DNA from: Chloroflexi bacterium RBG_16_57_11
GTDB taxonomy: Bacteria > Chloroflexota > Anaerolineae > Anaerolineales > UBA4823
DNA: 16,058 nt
Reading direction: 5' to 3'
Assembly (NCBI GenBank): GCA_001795165.1
Contig: MGNS01000032.1
Coordinates: 33,061-49,118, forward strand
Every line of letters starts with the position of its first letter. The first letter of the stretch is position 1. A model generated the notes under the pieces. That model saw only the letters and a program-made list of their open reading frames with translations. It had not been told where the DNA came from and ran no database searches. This document shows positions 1 through 7,015 of this stretch, piece by piece. Both the position numbers and the translations under genes were made by a program.

Positions 1-1103
1 ATCCAGCGGCGCCACCATTCGACATACTCCGGCTTCAGCGGCTGGCTGGGCGGCATTGGACCACCCGCCTCGATCTCCTGGCGCAGCACCATCAGGTACA
101 GGTTGCTGTTCAGATCGCCGGGGATCACGTTGGGAGCGTGATCGCCGCTGGTCATAATTTCTTCGTAAGTCTCCATGTAGTTATTCTGATTTTCCTTAGT
201 GGTGCTGGAGCGGTGGCAGGAGACGCAGTAGCGTTTGGCGACCCAGGAAATGTGTACCTGATAGGAGGGAACTTCATCTGGACCAAGCGGCGGTGGAGCA
301 AACGCTGCCGAGGCTTCCTGCGGCAGCTCGGCGCGGTCATCCCAGGTATAACGCATGAACGCCACGACGGCATCGATGTCTCCCAAACCCAGCTCACCGC
401 CAAAAGCCTTGCCGAAGGGCTGCATACCCAGGTCTGGCTGGCCGTACGAGACGATATTGAACAGGGTCTCGTCAGTGCGGGTGTACATCTCATCCTGGCT
501 GTTGATCGGCTTCATGATAAAGCCTTCCAGGCCTTCCACACCCTTAATTTCACCCCCTTCACCTTCAGCGCCGTGGCATTCCACGCAGTGCACGGAGTAA
601 AGGTCCTGCCCGGCAATGATCATTTCCGGCAGGGTGGCGGCGACCGCAGATTCCTCTTCGGGATGTGCTGTGGCAACCGAGCGCAGGGTCAGGCCGATAA
701 TGCCCAGGACGATCAGGATCATCGCAGTGATGGCAACCTTGCGCTTGCCAAAGTAACGGTTCGGATTGCGGTCAATAAAGGGCAACAGGAGCAAGACCAG
801 CACACCAATGGATGGGATGATGAAGGTGCCGACCACTTCCAGCGAACCCGGGAAGAATTTCAGCATCTCGTACAGAAACAGAAAATACCATTCCGGGCGG
901 GGGATATAGTTTGAGTCACTCGGATCGGCCTTTGGCTCATTGGCCACGCCGACGAAAGTGGACAGAAGGACCAACACAATGAACAGCGCAAACGAGACCA
1001 GCAAGTCCTTATAGATGACATCAGGCCAAAACTTGATCCCTTTTTGTTTGGCCTGCAGGTAACGCTCGTGGTATTTTTTCTTAAATTCTTCAGATGGGCC
1101 CAT
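1..1103 (-). CDS. qcrC: Cytochrome b6f subunit IV-like / diheme cytochrome c fusion (QcrC-type), 3' end outside window
   Basis: This is the last visible subunit of a quinol:cytochrome c reductase (bc complex), membrane-bound with its cytochrome domain expected outside the membrane. The frame is open from ATG 1103 to base 1, so 367 residues are visible and the stop lies off the left edge. Residues 1-145 resemble subunit IV of b6f: membrane segments near 34-54, 91-109 and 123-142, and the quinol-oxidation PEWY motif at 70-73. The rest is a c-type cytochrome with two haem-attachment sites, CVECH (173-177) and CVSCH (293-297). Candidate Met ligands are M226 and M350 (in GGPMPP). Bacillus QcrC is a comparable subunit IV-cytochrome c fusion but carries one haem and is shorter. 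The start follows the cytochrome b6 stop by 13 bases, with AAAGGGAG as ribosome binding site, so the genes are co-transcribed. Confidence 0.9.
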   Translation of the reverse strand, partial: MGPSEEFKKKYHERYLQAKQKGIKFWPDVIYKDLLVSFALFIVLVLLSTFVGVANEPKADPSDSNYIPRPEWYFLFLYEMLKFFPGSLEVVGTFIIPSIGVLVLLLLPFIDRNPNRYFGKRKVAITAMILIVLGIIGLTLRSVATAHPEEESAVAATLPEMIIAGQDLYSVHCVECHGAEGEGGEIKGVEGLEGFIMKPINSQDEMYTRTDETLFNIVSYGQPDLGMQPFGKAFGGELGLGDIDAVVAFMRYTWDDRAELPQEASAAFAPPPLGPDEVPSYQVHISWVAKRYCVSCHRSSTTKENQNNYMETYEEIMTSGDHAPNVIPGDLNSNLYLMVLRQEIEAGGPMPPSQPLKPEYVEWWRRW

Positions 1104-1116
1104 GCTGTTCTCCCTT

Positions 1117-1776
1117 TCAATCCTCTTTGCCCGGCACGCCAGCAATACCCAGGCGGATGATCAGGTACATGTGGACGCCGATCATGGCGCCGATGACGGC
1201 AGGCAGGAACCAAATATGGATAGAGAAGAAGCGGGCCAGGGTTACGGCGCTCAAATCAGAGCCGCCGCGCATGACCTGGGTGATATACGGGCCGATGATC
1301 GGAACCTTCCCGGCAATCTGGGTACCGACGGTTGTCGCCCAGTACGCTCGCTGGTTCCAGGGCAGCAGGTAGCCGGTAAAACCCATACCCACGGTTGCCA
1401 GCAGCAACACCGCCCCGGTCAACCAGGTCAGCTCGCGCGGGTACTTATAAGCGCCGTAGAAGAAGGTGCGCAGCATATGGGCAAAAACGAAGATTACCAT
1501 CAGGGAAGCGCCCCAATGGTGAATGCCGCGCATCAGCCAACCGAAGGGCACGCCGTTCATTATGAATTGAATGCTGTCATAGGCGTGGTCTGGCGAAGGG
1601 ACATAGTAAACGGTGAGGAAGATGCCGGTCAGGACTTGCATGGCGAACAGGAACAGGCTGGCGCTGCCCAAGGTGAACCACCAGTTCACCTTGGGCACCT
1701 TACGGTCCAGCACGGTGGAATAAATCCCCTGCAGGCCCAGGCGCTCGTCTAACCAATCGATCACTTTTGTTGTCAT
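1117..1776 (-). CDS. qcrB: Cytochrome b6-type subunit of the bc complex (QcrB/PetB)
   Basis: Membrane diheme cytochrome b that carries electrons across the membrane between the two quinone sites of complex III. It has 219 residues and four membrane helices, the short b6 form that depends on a separate subunit IV. The two bis-histidine haem pairs are visible: H86 (GIHHWGA) with H187 (FFSIHIW), and H100 (VFAHMLR) with H202 (GVHMYL). The 14 residues between H187 and H202 are the b6-type spacing. At position 35, where b6f and Bacillus-type proteins have the cysteine that binds the extra haem ci, there is a threonine (NWWFTLG, 31-37). The gene starts 3 bases after the Rieske stop and its ribosome binding site (AAAGG) lies inside the end of the Rieske gene, so translation is probably coupled. 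Confidence 0.95.
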   Translation of the reverse strand: MTTKVIDWLDERLGLQGIYSTVLDRKVPKVNWWFTLGSASLFLFAMQVLTGIFLTVYYVPSPDHAYDSIQFIMNGVPFGWLMRGIHHWGASLMVIFVFAHMLRTFFYGAYKYPRELTWLTGAVLLLATVGMGFTGYLLPWNQRAYWATTVGTQIAGKVPIIGPYITQVMRGGSDLSAVTLARFFSIHIWFLPAVIGAMIGVHMYLIIRLGIAGVPGKED

Positions 1777-1779
1777 AGG

Positions 1780-2268
1780 CTAGCCTTTCGTGAAGTGGAT
1801 CATCAATGTGCCGTTTTCCACCTTGTTTTCGTAGCGATCCATCGGTCGCGTCTGCGGACCCTGGATGATCTGACCTTTGGGGCCAAACTCTGCGTCGTGA
1901 CAGGGGCAATGGTACATCTGATCCGCCTGCTCCCACTTTACCCGGCAGGCCAGGTGCGTGCAAACATTCGAAAATACGATGGTATGAGCCGCTGTCTCTC
2001 GGTAGACATAACACCCGTAGCTGTTGGTGGTGCGCTCCCAACCGTTGACCTTGGTGCGGGTGAAGCTGAAAAGCGTTGGGGGTGTGCCGACAGGGTAGTT
2101 TTCCAGCGGACCGAGCGGCACCCAGACATCGGAAGAGCTGACCTTCAAGAATGGACCGACCAGATAGCCGACTGCAGGCAAGCCTACCACCACGCCCATG
2201 ACGGTGCCCAACACGGCCAGCATTGTCTTGACAAATTCGTTGCGGGTGAGATGGGGAGATTTGGCCAT
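1780..2268 (-). CDS. qcrA: Rieske [2Fe-2S] protein of the bc complex
   Basis: Rieske iron-sulfur subunit, which takes the first electron from quinol and passes it to the cytochrome c domain. It has 162 residues: one N-terminal membrane anchor (about 15-40, after a basic start), then the soluble Rieske fold. Box I is CTHLAC (103-108) and box II is CPCHDAEFG (121-129). By family knowledge C103, H105, C121 and H124 bind the cluster and C108-C123 form the disulfide. Box II has DA where high-potential proteins have GS; the missing serine hydrogen bond is usually linked to a lower potential, as expected for a menaquinol enzyme (inference). It is the first gene of the operon, with a strong AAGGAGG site 8 bases before ATG. 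Confidence 0.95.
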   Translation of the reverse strand: MAKSPHLTRNEFVKTMLAVLGTVMGVVVGLPAVGYLVGPFLKVSSSDVWVPLGPLENYPVGTPPTLFSFTRTKVNGWERTTNSYGCYVYRETAAHTIVFSNVCTHLACRVKWEQADQMYHCPCHDAEFGPKGQIIQGPQTRPMDRYENKVENGTLMIHFTKG

Positions 2269-2526
2269 GCAATTCCTCCTTGCGATGTTTGCTTTTACTT
2301 TTACGAACCTGGGGTCAGAATTTCTTCAGCCTACAACCAATAAACCAACAAGACATGCACTTCGTTACATCTTTCACAACGATTTTACCCGTAATGAGAA
2401 TGAATTTCAAGCCCAAACGATTAATACAGGGTAAAATAGTCAAATCCTAAAAATGTACGCCGTGCTCGTCCAGCTATAACAAATTACTGGCACCCATAAA
2501 ATCATTGCATCGAAAAGGAGGCGTTC
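2269..2526. other. Divergent intergenic region between bc-complex and sdh operons
   Basis: These 258 bases are AT-rich and hold the upstream regions of two operons leaving in opposite directions. A good sigma-70-like promoter faces the Rieske gene (listed separately). For the sdh side I see the ribosome binding site AAGGAGG at 2515-2521, but no convincing -35/-10 pair, only AT-rich hexamers such as TAAAAT at 2432 and 2497. No credible gene lies here. Confidence 0.6.
2382..2410 (-). promoter_or_regulatory. Sigma-70-like promoter for the bc-complex operon
   Basis: Read on the minus strand, TTGAAA (2405-2410), a 17-base spacer and TAAAAT (2382-2387) form a near-consensus promoter. Transcription would start near 2375, giving a leader of roughly 107 bases before the Rieske ATG. 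Prediction from the sequence only. Confidence 0.55.
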
Positions 2527-2916
2527 ATGGCTCTAAAACGGTCGATCGGCCTGGATGGCATCCGCTACAAAGGGGGAATCAACATGCTGTCCTGGCGGCT
2601 CCATCGCTGGAGCGGAATCGGGATCGTCCTGTTTGTCGGTTTACACATGCTGGCATCTCTATCCACTCAGGTGTTCGGAAGCTCATACTTGGCAGATACG
2701 ATCAACAGCATCTATATGTCGGTTTATTTCCAGATCCTGGTGGTATTCATTATTTATTTCCACGCACTGCACGGTTTGCGGGTGATCCTGCTGGATTTTT
2801 GGCCCAGATTCCTGGAGTATCAGAAGGAAATCACCTGGGCGCAGTGGCTGATCTTCATCCCACTTTTCGGATTGACCGCATTCATCATGCTGCTGATCCA
2901 TTTCAGCGCCGGCTAG
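2527..2916 (+). CDS. sdhC: Succinate dehydrogenase cytochrome b subunit (SdhC)
   Basis: One of two membrane anchors of complex II, which hold the haem b and quinone site and receive electrons from the SdhAB catalytic part. It has 129 residues and three membrane helices (about 28-46, 65-90, 104-125). The SdhC signature around H26-R27-x-S29-G30 precedes helix 1. In helix 2, FHALHGLR (78-85) lines up with the E. coli SdhC segment containing haem ligand H84, which makes H79 the likely haem ligand. H40 and H82 are further histidines in the membrane. ATG 2527 follows AAGGAGG by five bases. It is the first gene of sdhCDAB, with 30 bases before sdhD. Confidence 0.88.
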   Translation: MALKRSIGLDGIRYKGGINMLSWRLHRWSGIGIVLFVGLHMLASLSTQVFGSSYLADTINSIYMSVYFQILVVFIIYFHALHGLRVILLDFWPRFLEYQKEITWAQWLIFIPLFGLTAFIMLLIHFSAG

Positions 2917-2946
2917 GCCAAACGGTACGAAAGGAGTGACGATATT

Positions 2947-3390
2947 ATGAGCGCCCGACCAGCTCCACGGATTGGCTTTAGCCTGGAATACATCATGTGG
3001 ATTTTCATCCGCATCTCTGGCCTGTTCATGATCCTGTTCGCGTTGATCGGCATCGCCGGCGCCTTCTGGATGGAAGCCCGGATATATTTTCAGTCCGGTG
3101 AGTTCGTCGATATCGGTGCACTGGCTCGCTGGGCCTTCTTTCCCATTTCCTCGCATGTCAGCTCACTGGTGCCGGACGCAGCGGCCTGGTCGCACGCCTG
3201 GTGGCAGATCATGCAGTACCTGATGCTGTTCTTTGCAGTCACACACGGTGTGAACGGCCTCCGGCAGGTGATCGAAGATTACGTCGGCGGCACCTGGCTG
3301 AGGATTATGCTGCGCGGGGTGCTGTTCTTGCTGTGGATGTTCTTCCTGCTGGTTGGCTGGCAGTTGATCCAGGGCAACATCATCACCTGA
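2947..3390 (+). CDS. sdhD: Succinate dehydrogenase membrane anchor subunit (SdhD)
   Basis: Second membrane anchor of complex II. It has 147 residues and three membrane helices (about 17-41, 86-106, 118-142). RISGLFMI (22-29) matches the conserved arginine-x-x-glycine turn at the start of helix 1. THGVNGLRQVIEDYV (99-113) lines up well with the E. coli SdhD segment holding haem ligand H71 and quinone-site residues D82-Y83. By that alignment H100 is the second haem ligand and Y112 is at the quinone site, giving a single-haem arrangement with SdhC H79. The long stretch between helices 1 and 2 (about 42-85) is outside the membrane. AAAGGAG precedes ATG 2947, and sdhA follows after 27 bases. Confidence 0.85.
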   Translation: MSARPAPRIGFSLEYIMWIFIRISGLFMILFALIGIAGAFWMEARIYFQSGEFVDIGALARWAFFPISSHVSSLVPDAAAWSHAWWQIMQYLMLFFAVTHGVNGLRQVIEDYVGGTWLRIMLRGVLFLLWMFFLLVGWQLIQGNIIT

Positions 3391-3417
3391 TCCAGGCGTT
3401 AAATCACAGGAGAAATT

Positions 3418-5211
3418 ATGGGCAACTACCATCAATTTGACGTAGTGGTGATCGGCGCAGGCGGCGCCGGGCTGATGGCCGCGCTGTACGCCTCCAAGAC
3501 AGCCAGCACCGCGGTGCTCAGCAAGCTGTATCCCACCCGCTCACACACCGGAACAGCCCAAGGCGGGGTCGGCGCGGCTTTAGGCAATGAGGGCGAAGAC
3601 CACCCCGAATGGCACACCTTCGACACCGTGAAAGGCAGCGATTACCTGGGCGACCAAGACGCCATCGAGTTCATGTGCTTCGAGGCGGTGCAGGCGGTGT
3701 ACGAGCTGGAGCACTACGGCCTGCCATTCTCGCGCACGCCAGACGGGCGCATCGCCCAACGGCCTTTTGGAGGCCACACCAACAACGTCACCGGCAAGCC
3801 GGTGTCGCGGGCGTGCTACGCCGCCGATCGCACCGGGCACATGATCCTGCAAACGCTATACCAGCAATGCATCAAGAATCACGTCAACTTTTACGACGAG
3901 TACCAGGTGCTGGACATGTTGATCGAGAACGGGGCGGCGGCGGGCGTGATCGCCCTGGAGCTGGCGACCGGCGAGCTGCACACCTTCCACGCCAAGGCGA
4001 TCATAATCGCCACCGGCGGGCACGGGCGCATCTGGGAGATAACCTCGAACGCTTATACATTCACCGGCGACGGGCCGGCGATCGCCATGCGGCGCGGCAT
4101 CCCGCTGGAAGATATGGAGTTTTTCCAGTTCCACCCCACCGGTATCTACCGCCTGGGGATATTGATCACCGAGGGTGTGCGCGGTGAAGGCGGGATTCTG
4201 GTCAACGACAAGGGCGAACGCTTCATGGAAAAATACGCCCCCAAGGTCAAGGACCTGGCGTCGCGCGATGTGGTCAGCCGGGCGATGTACCTGGAGATGC
4301 GCGAAGGGCGGGGCATCGGCGGCAAGCGCTACCTGTACCTGGACATGCGCCCGGAGACGGTGAATAAATACGCCGCGCTCGACGGGCGCAAGCGCACAGA
4401 CGGCTCGCCGTATATGGTCACCGGCGAGGAGCTGCTCTCCAAGCTGCCGGATATCGTCGATTTCGCCCGCACCTACCTGGGCGTCGACCCGGTGGCCCAG
4501 CCCATGCCAATCCAGCCGACTGCCCATTACGCCATGGGAGGCATCCCGACCAACAAGCTCGGCGAAGTGGTGATCGACGAGGGTAACACCGTGCTGCCTG
4601 GATTGTACGCGGCGGGCGAATGCGCCTGCGTCTCGGTGCACGGCGCCAACCGGTTGGGCACCAATTCGCTGCTCGACTTGATCGTGTTTGGAAAATACGC
4701 CGGGCTCCAGGCGGCGGAGTTCTCGCGAGGCGCATCCTTCCAGACGCTACCCAGCGATCCGACCGACAATATCCGCCAACAACTGGACCTCATTCGCAAC
4801 AGCGATGGTGAAGAAAAAGCTTACACTATTTCTAACGAGATGAAAGCGGTGATGTTCGATGAGGTGGGGGTCTTTCGCAGCCAGGAGGGGATGCAGAAGG
4901 CGCTGGACAAAGTCCACGAGCTGCAAGAGCGGCTCAAGCACGTGCGCCGGCCCGACCAGGGTAAGATTTTTAATACCGAGCTGATCAATACCTGGGAGCT
5001 GGGCAACCTGCTCGACCTGGCGGAGATTACTACCGTCTCGGCGCTGAGGCGCACCGAGAGCCGCGGCGGTCATGCCCGGGAGGATTTTCCCAGCCGCGAT
5101 GACGCCAACTGGCTGAAGCATACTTTAGCCTGGAACAAAGATGGCGCCATCTCGCTAGGCTACAAGCCGGTTACAATCACCAAATACCAACCCAAAGAGC
5201 GGGTTTATTGA
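3418..5211 (+). CDS. sdhA: Succinate dehydrogenase flavoprotein subunit (SdhA)
   Basis: Catalytic subunit of complex II, which oxidises succinate to fumarate on a covalently bound FAD on the cytoplasmic side. It has 597 residues, normal for the family. The FAD-binding GAGGAG motif is at 13-18 and RSHTGTAQGG at 41-50, where H43 is the expected covalent FAD attachment. Active-site residues by alignment with E. coli SdhA are H239 (HPTG), R283 (SRDVV), H370 (PTAHYAMGG) and R412 (HGANRLG). The C-terminal helical domain (about 440-597) is complete and ends in the basic KPVTITKYQPKERVY. The start is clear: AGGAG five bases before ATG 3418 and an immediate GAGGAG fold. sdhB follows after 14 bases. 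Confidence 0.97.
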   Translation: MGNYHQFDVVVIGAGGAGLMAALYASKTASTAVLSKLYPTRSHTGTAQGGVGAALGNEGEDHPEWHTFDTVKGSDYLGDQDAIEFMCFEAVQAVYELEHYGLPFSRTPDGRIAQRPFGGHTNNVTGKPVSRACYAADRTGHMILQTLYQQCIKNHVNFYDEYQVLDMLIENGAAAGVIALELATGELHTFHAKAIIIATGGHGRIWEITSNAYTFTGDGPAIAMRRGIPLEDMEFFQFHPTGIYRLGILITEGVRGEGGILVNDKGERFMEKYAPKVKDLASRDVVSRAMYLEMREGRGIGGKRYLYLDMRPETVNKYAALDGRKRTDGSPYMVTGEELLSKLPDIVDFARTYLGVDPVAQPMPIQPTAHYAMGGIPTNKLGEVVIDEGNTVLPGLYAAGECACVSVHGANRLGTNSLLDLIVFGKYAGLQAAEFSRGASFQTLPSDPTDNIRQQLDLIRNSDGEEKAYTISNEMKAVMFDEVGVFRSQEGMQKALDKVHELQERLKHVRRPDQGKIFNTELINTWELGNLLDLAEITTVSALRRTESRGGHAREDFPSRDDANWLKHTLAWNKDGAISLGYKPVTITKYQPKERVY

Positions 5212-5225
5212 TACCGGAGGCTCTG

Positions 5226-5930
5226 ATGCAGGTAACACTGAAAATCTTCCGCTACAATCCTGAAACCGATAAAAAGCCGCATTACGCGAAATATAAGCTG
5301 GAGGCCGAGCCGACCGACCGGGTGCTGGATTTATTGGAATACGTGAAGGGAAACTTCGACGGCACGCTGTCGTTCCGCCGCTCGTGCGCCCACGGCATCT
5401 GTGGCTCGGACGCTATGCGCATCAACGGGCGTAACCGGCTGGCATGCAAGATGCTGGTCCATGAGCTGCACTCGAGCAAGATCACCGTCGAGCCGATCCT
5501 GGGCCTGGCGATCATCAAGGACCTGATCGTGGATATGGAGCCGTTCTTTGCGAATTACCGTTCGGTGATGCCTTACTTCGTCAATGACGAGCCGGCGCCG
5601 AAGCAAGAGCGGCTGCAAAGCCCGGAAGACCGCGAGCGCTTCGATGACACAACCAAGTGCATCCTGTGCGCCTGCTGCACCGCCTCCTGCCCGTCTTTCT
5701 GGGCCAACGATGAGTACGCAGGCCCGGCGGCGATCGTTGCGGCGCATCGCTTCATCTTCGACAGCCGGGACCGCGCCGCCGCCGAGCGGCTGGAGATCCT
5801 CAACCAGCAGTTCGGCGTGTACCGCTGCCACACCATCTTCAACTGCACCGACGCCTGCCCGCGCGAGATCCAGGTGACGCGGGCCATCGGCGAGGTGAAG
5901 CGAGCCATCGCGACGGGGAAGATTGATTAG
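5226..5930 (+). CDS. sdhB: Succinate dehydrogenase iron-sulfur subunit (SdhB)
   Basis: Electron-transfer subunit of complex II, with three clusters linking the flavin to the quinone. It has 234 residues from ATG 5226, chosen over the upstream TTG at 5208 because GGAGG lies five bases ahead and because the protein then begins like other SdhB proteins. Ligands follow the E. coli pattern: [2Fe-2S] C54, C59, D62 (aspartate replacing cysteine, as in E. coli) and C74; [4Fe-4S] C145, C148, C151 and C211; [3Fe-4S] C155, C201 and C207. W159 in CPSFW matches the conserved quinone-site tryptophan. It is the last gene of sdhCDAB and is followed at once by a strong terminator. Confidence 0.96.
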   Translation: MQVTLKIFRYNPETDKKPHYAKYKLEAEPTDRVLDLLEYVKGNFDGTLSFRRSCAHGICGSDAMRINGRNRLACKMLVHELHSSKITVEPILGLAIIKDLIVDMEPFFANYRSVMPYFVNDEPAPKQERLQSPEDRERFDDTTKCILCACCTASCPSFWANDEYAGPAAIVAAHRFIFDSRDRAAAERLEILNQQFGVYRCHTIFNCTDACPREIQVTRAIGEVKRAIATGKID

Positions 5931-5934
5931 GGAT

Positions 5935-5981
5935 AACAAAACGACCGCACTGCAAAAGTACCGCAGTGCGGTCGTTTTGTT
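5935..5981 (+). terminator. Intrinsic terminator of the sdhCDAB operon
   Basis: Nineteen-base perfect inverted arms (5935-5953 and 5963-5981) flank a 9-base loop. The GC-rich core is GACCGCACTGC, and the outer part pairs an A-rich left flank with GTTTTGTT on the right, which serves as the U-tract. It starts 5 bases after the sdhB stop. Because A- and T-rich flanks lie on both sides, it could work from either strand. Confidence 0.88.
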
Positions 5982-5990
5982 TAACGAGAA

Positions 5991-6527
5991 ATGCGTGCAA
6001 TGCTCACAACAGGATTAGACCCGATTGCAGGCCAGGATCCAAAGGTGTTGATCCTGGGTTCAATGCCTGGAAAAACGTCGCTTAGGCTCCAGAAATATTA
6101 TGCTCATTCACAGAATAGCTTCTGGTTTATTATGGGGGAAATCTGCAGGGCGAAGGCTGAGTTATCCTATCCGGAGCGCACCAGCCGTCTTACCAAGGTA
6201 GGCATCGCATTGTGGGATGTTTTGAAAACCTGCGAGCGAGAAGGCAGCCTGGACAATCACATTTTGAAGCACACCGAAGTACCCAACGATTTCAATGGAT
6301 TCTTGCAACACTACCCAACGGTGGAGATCATCTGCTTTAATGGGCAGGAGGCGGCAAGGTCCTTCGAGAAGTTAGTGATGCCAATGCTCGTTACAGATTT
6401 GCGCGAGAAAATAAAGCTAATCACCTTACCTTCTACGAGCCCAGCGAACACCGCGGTATCAAAAATTGAAAAAGTTACCGTTTGGACAGAGACGATTAAA
6501 CCTTATTTGATTCACAGCGGTGAGTAG
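5991..6527 (+). CDS. DNA-deoxyinosine (hypoxanthine) glycosylase, UDG-fold family 6-like
   Basis: Probable base-excision repair enzyme that removes hypoxanthine or uracil from deaminated DNA. It has 178 residues, normal for the family. Visible motifs are VLILGSMPG (19-27), YYAHSQNSFW (36-45, where N42 corresponds to the catalytic asparagine of the hypoxanthine-DNA glycosylase family), GIALWDVL (71-78) and the DNA-binding loop LPSTSPAN (147-154). ATG 5991 lies only 9 bases after the sdh terminator, leaving no room for a separate promoter; ATG 6000 is an alternative, and neither has a good ribosome binding site. The gene looks less GC-rich than the sdh genes. It converges on the antitoxin gene with a 12-base gap. 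The exact substrate cannot be told from sequence. Confidence 0.85.
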   Translation: MRAMLTTGLDPIAGQDPKVLILGSMPGKTSLRLQKYYAHSQNSFWFIMGEICRAKAELSYPERTSRLTKVGIALWDVLKTCEREGSLDNHILKHTEVPNDFNGFLQHYPTVEIICFNGQEAARSFEKLVMPMLVTDLREKIKLITLPSTSPANTAVSKIEKVTVWTETIKPYLIHSGE

Positions 6528-6539
6528 CTTTCGCCAAAC

Positions 6540-6767
6540 TTACCGCGATGCCTCCGGAAAAGTCCCCCATATCTCACGGCGCATCTCATTGATCTTTTCT
6601 TCGGTAATGTCAGTATTGAAATCCGACAACAAGCCGATAATATTGTGGCGTTTGCTCCTGGGTCCTGTCGCGGTTTTGCTCTCCAGGAACTCGACAAATT
6701 CCAGTACCTGCTGCTGGCGATCAACGGGTAGTTTTTGTACCTTCTTTTGGATTTCTTGATCGAGCAT
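6540..6767 (-). CDS. Solitary VapB-like antitoxin (DUF2281-type)
   Basis: A 75-residue protein resembling antitoxins that partner PIN-domain (VapC) toxins. It opens with an amphipathic segment, KLPVDRQQQVLEFVEFLES (12-30), typical of DUF2281 proteins, and ends with DITEEKINEMRREIW (53-67) followed by GTFPE, typical of the toxin-binding tail. The frame is open upstream to 6923, but I chose ATG 6767 because AAAGGAG stands before it, family similarity begins there, and a good promoter at 6820-6848 would start transcripts near 6812, inside the longer frame. No toxin lies on either side: the next gene downstream is the convergent DNA glycosylase. It may be an orphan or act with a toxin elsewhere. 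Confidence 0.72.
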   Translation of the reverse strand: MLDQEIQKKVQKLPVDRQQQVLEFVEFLESKTATGPRSKRHNIIGLLSDFNTDITEEKINEMRREIWGTFPEASR

Positions 6768-6819
6768 GGATTCACGCTCCTTTGATCCGAAACTTAGTAT
6801 TGTCCAATCTTCAATCATG

Positions 6820-6848
6820 ATTGTATCATTTTGTAAATCAATGTTCAA
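6820..6848 (-). promoter_or_regulatory. Sigma-70-like promoter of the antitoxin gene
   Basis: On the minus strand TTGAAC (6843-6848), a 17-base spacer and TACAAT (6820-6825) form a near-consensus promoter. The predicted transcript starts near 6812, about 45 bases before ATG 6767, which supports the short start of the antitoxin. Confidence 0.6.
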
Positions 6849-6931
6849 CCGGATTGAGGCTTTGTCGGAAGTGGTATACACTTGGAAACCATCTGGTAAG
6901 CTCACGATCGATCTCGGATCCAAATCGGGCT

Positions 6932-6960
6932 TTGCCGGATGCCAAGAGATTGGATATAAT
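6932..6960 (+). promoter_or_regulatory. Sigma-70-like promoter of the UPF0173/molybdoenzyme pair
   Basis: TTGCCG (6932-6937), a 17-base spacer and a perfect TATAAT (6955-6960). Transcription would begin near 6967, leaving a leader of about 49 bases before ATG 7016. It lies back to back with the antitoxin promoter, with 83 bases between the two -35 hexamers. I saw nothing else in the 6768-7015 gap. Confidence 0.65.
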
Positions 6961-7015
6961 TGATACCGGAAAAGTAGCCTTTTATTATTCGCGAATCATT
7001 TTTGTGGAGGTATCG

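Noticed and set aside
138..914. Long plus-strand open frame (258 codons) opposite the bc-complex genes
   Set aside because: It is antisense to the subunit IV-cytochrome c fusion, whose PEWY and two CxxCH motifs prove the minus frame; the plus frame shows no domain.
2491..2513. Possible sigma-54 site (TGGCAC ... TTGCA) before sdhC
   Set aside because: The GG and GC elements are about 16 bases apart rather than 10, so the spacing does not fit.
3856..4641. 261-codon minus-strand open frame within sdhA
   Set aside because: A shadow of a GC-rich gene; sdhA has all FAD and catalytic motifs on the plus strand.
6768..6923. N-terminal extension of the antitoxin frame
   Set aside because: A good promoter (6820-6848) lies inside it, and AAAGGAG plus family similarity point to ATG 6767.
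6821..7015. Upstream extension of the UPF0173 hydrolase
   Set aside because: The strong promoter at 6932-6960 and GTGGAGG before ATG 7016 put the start later; the extension overlaps the divergent antitoxin leader.
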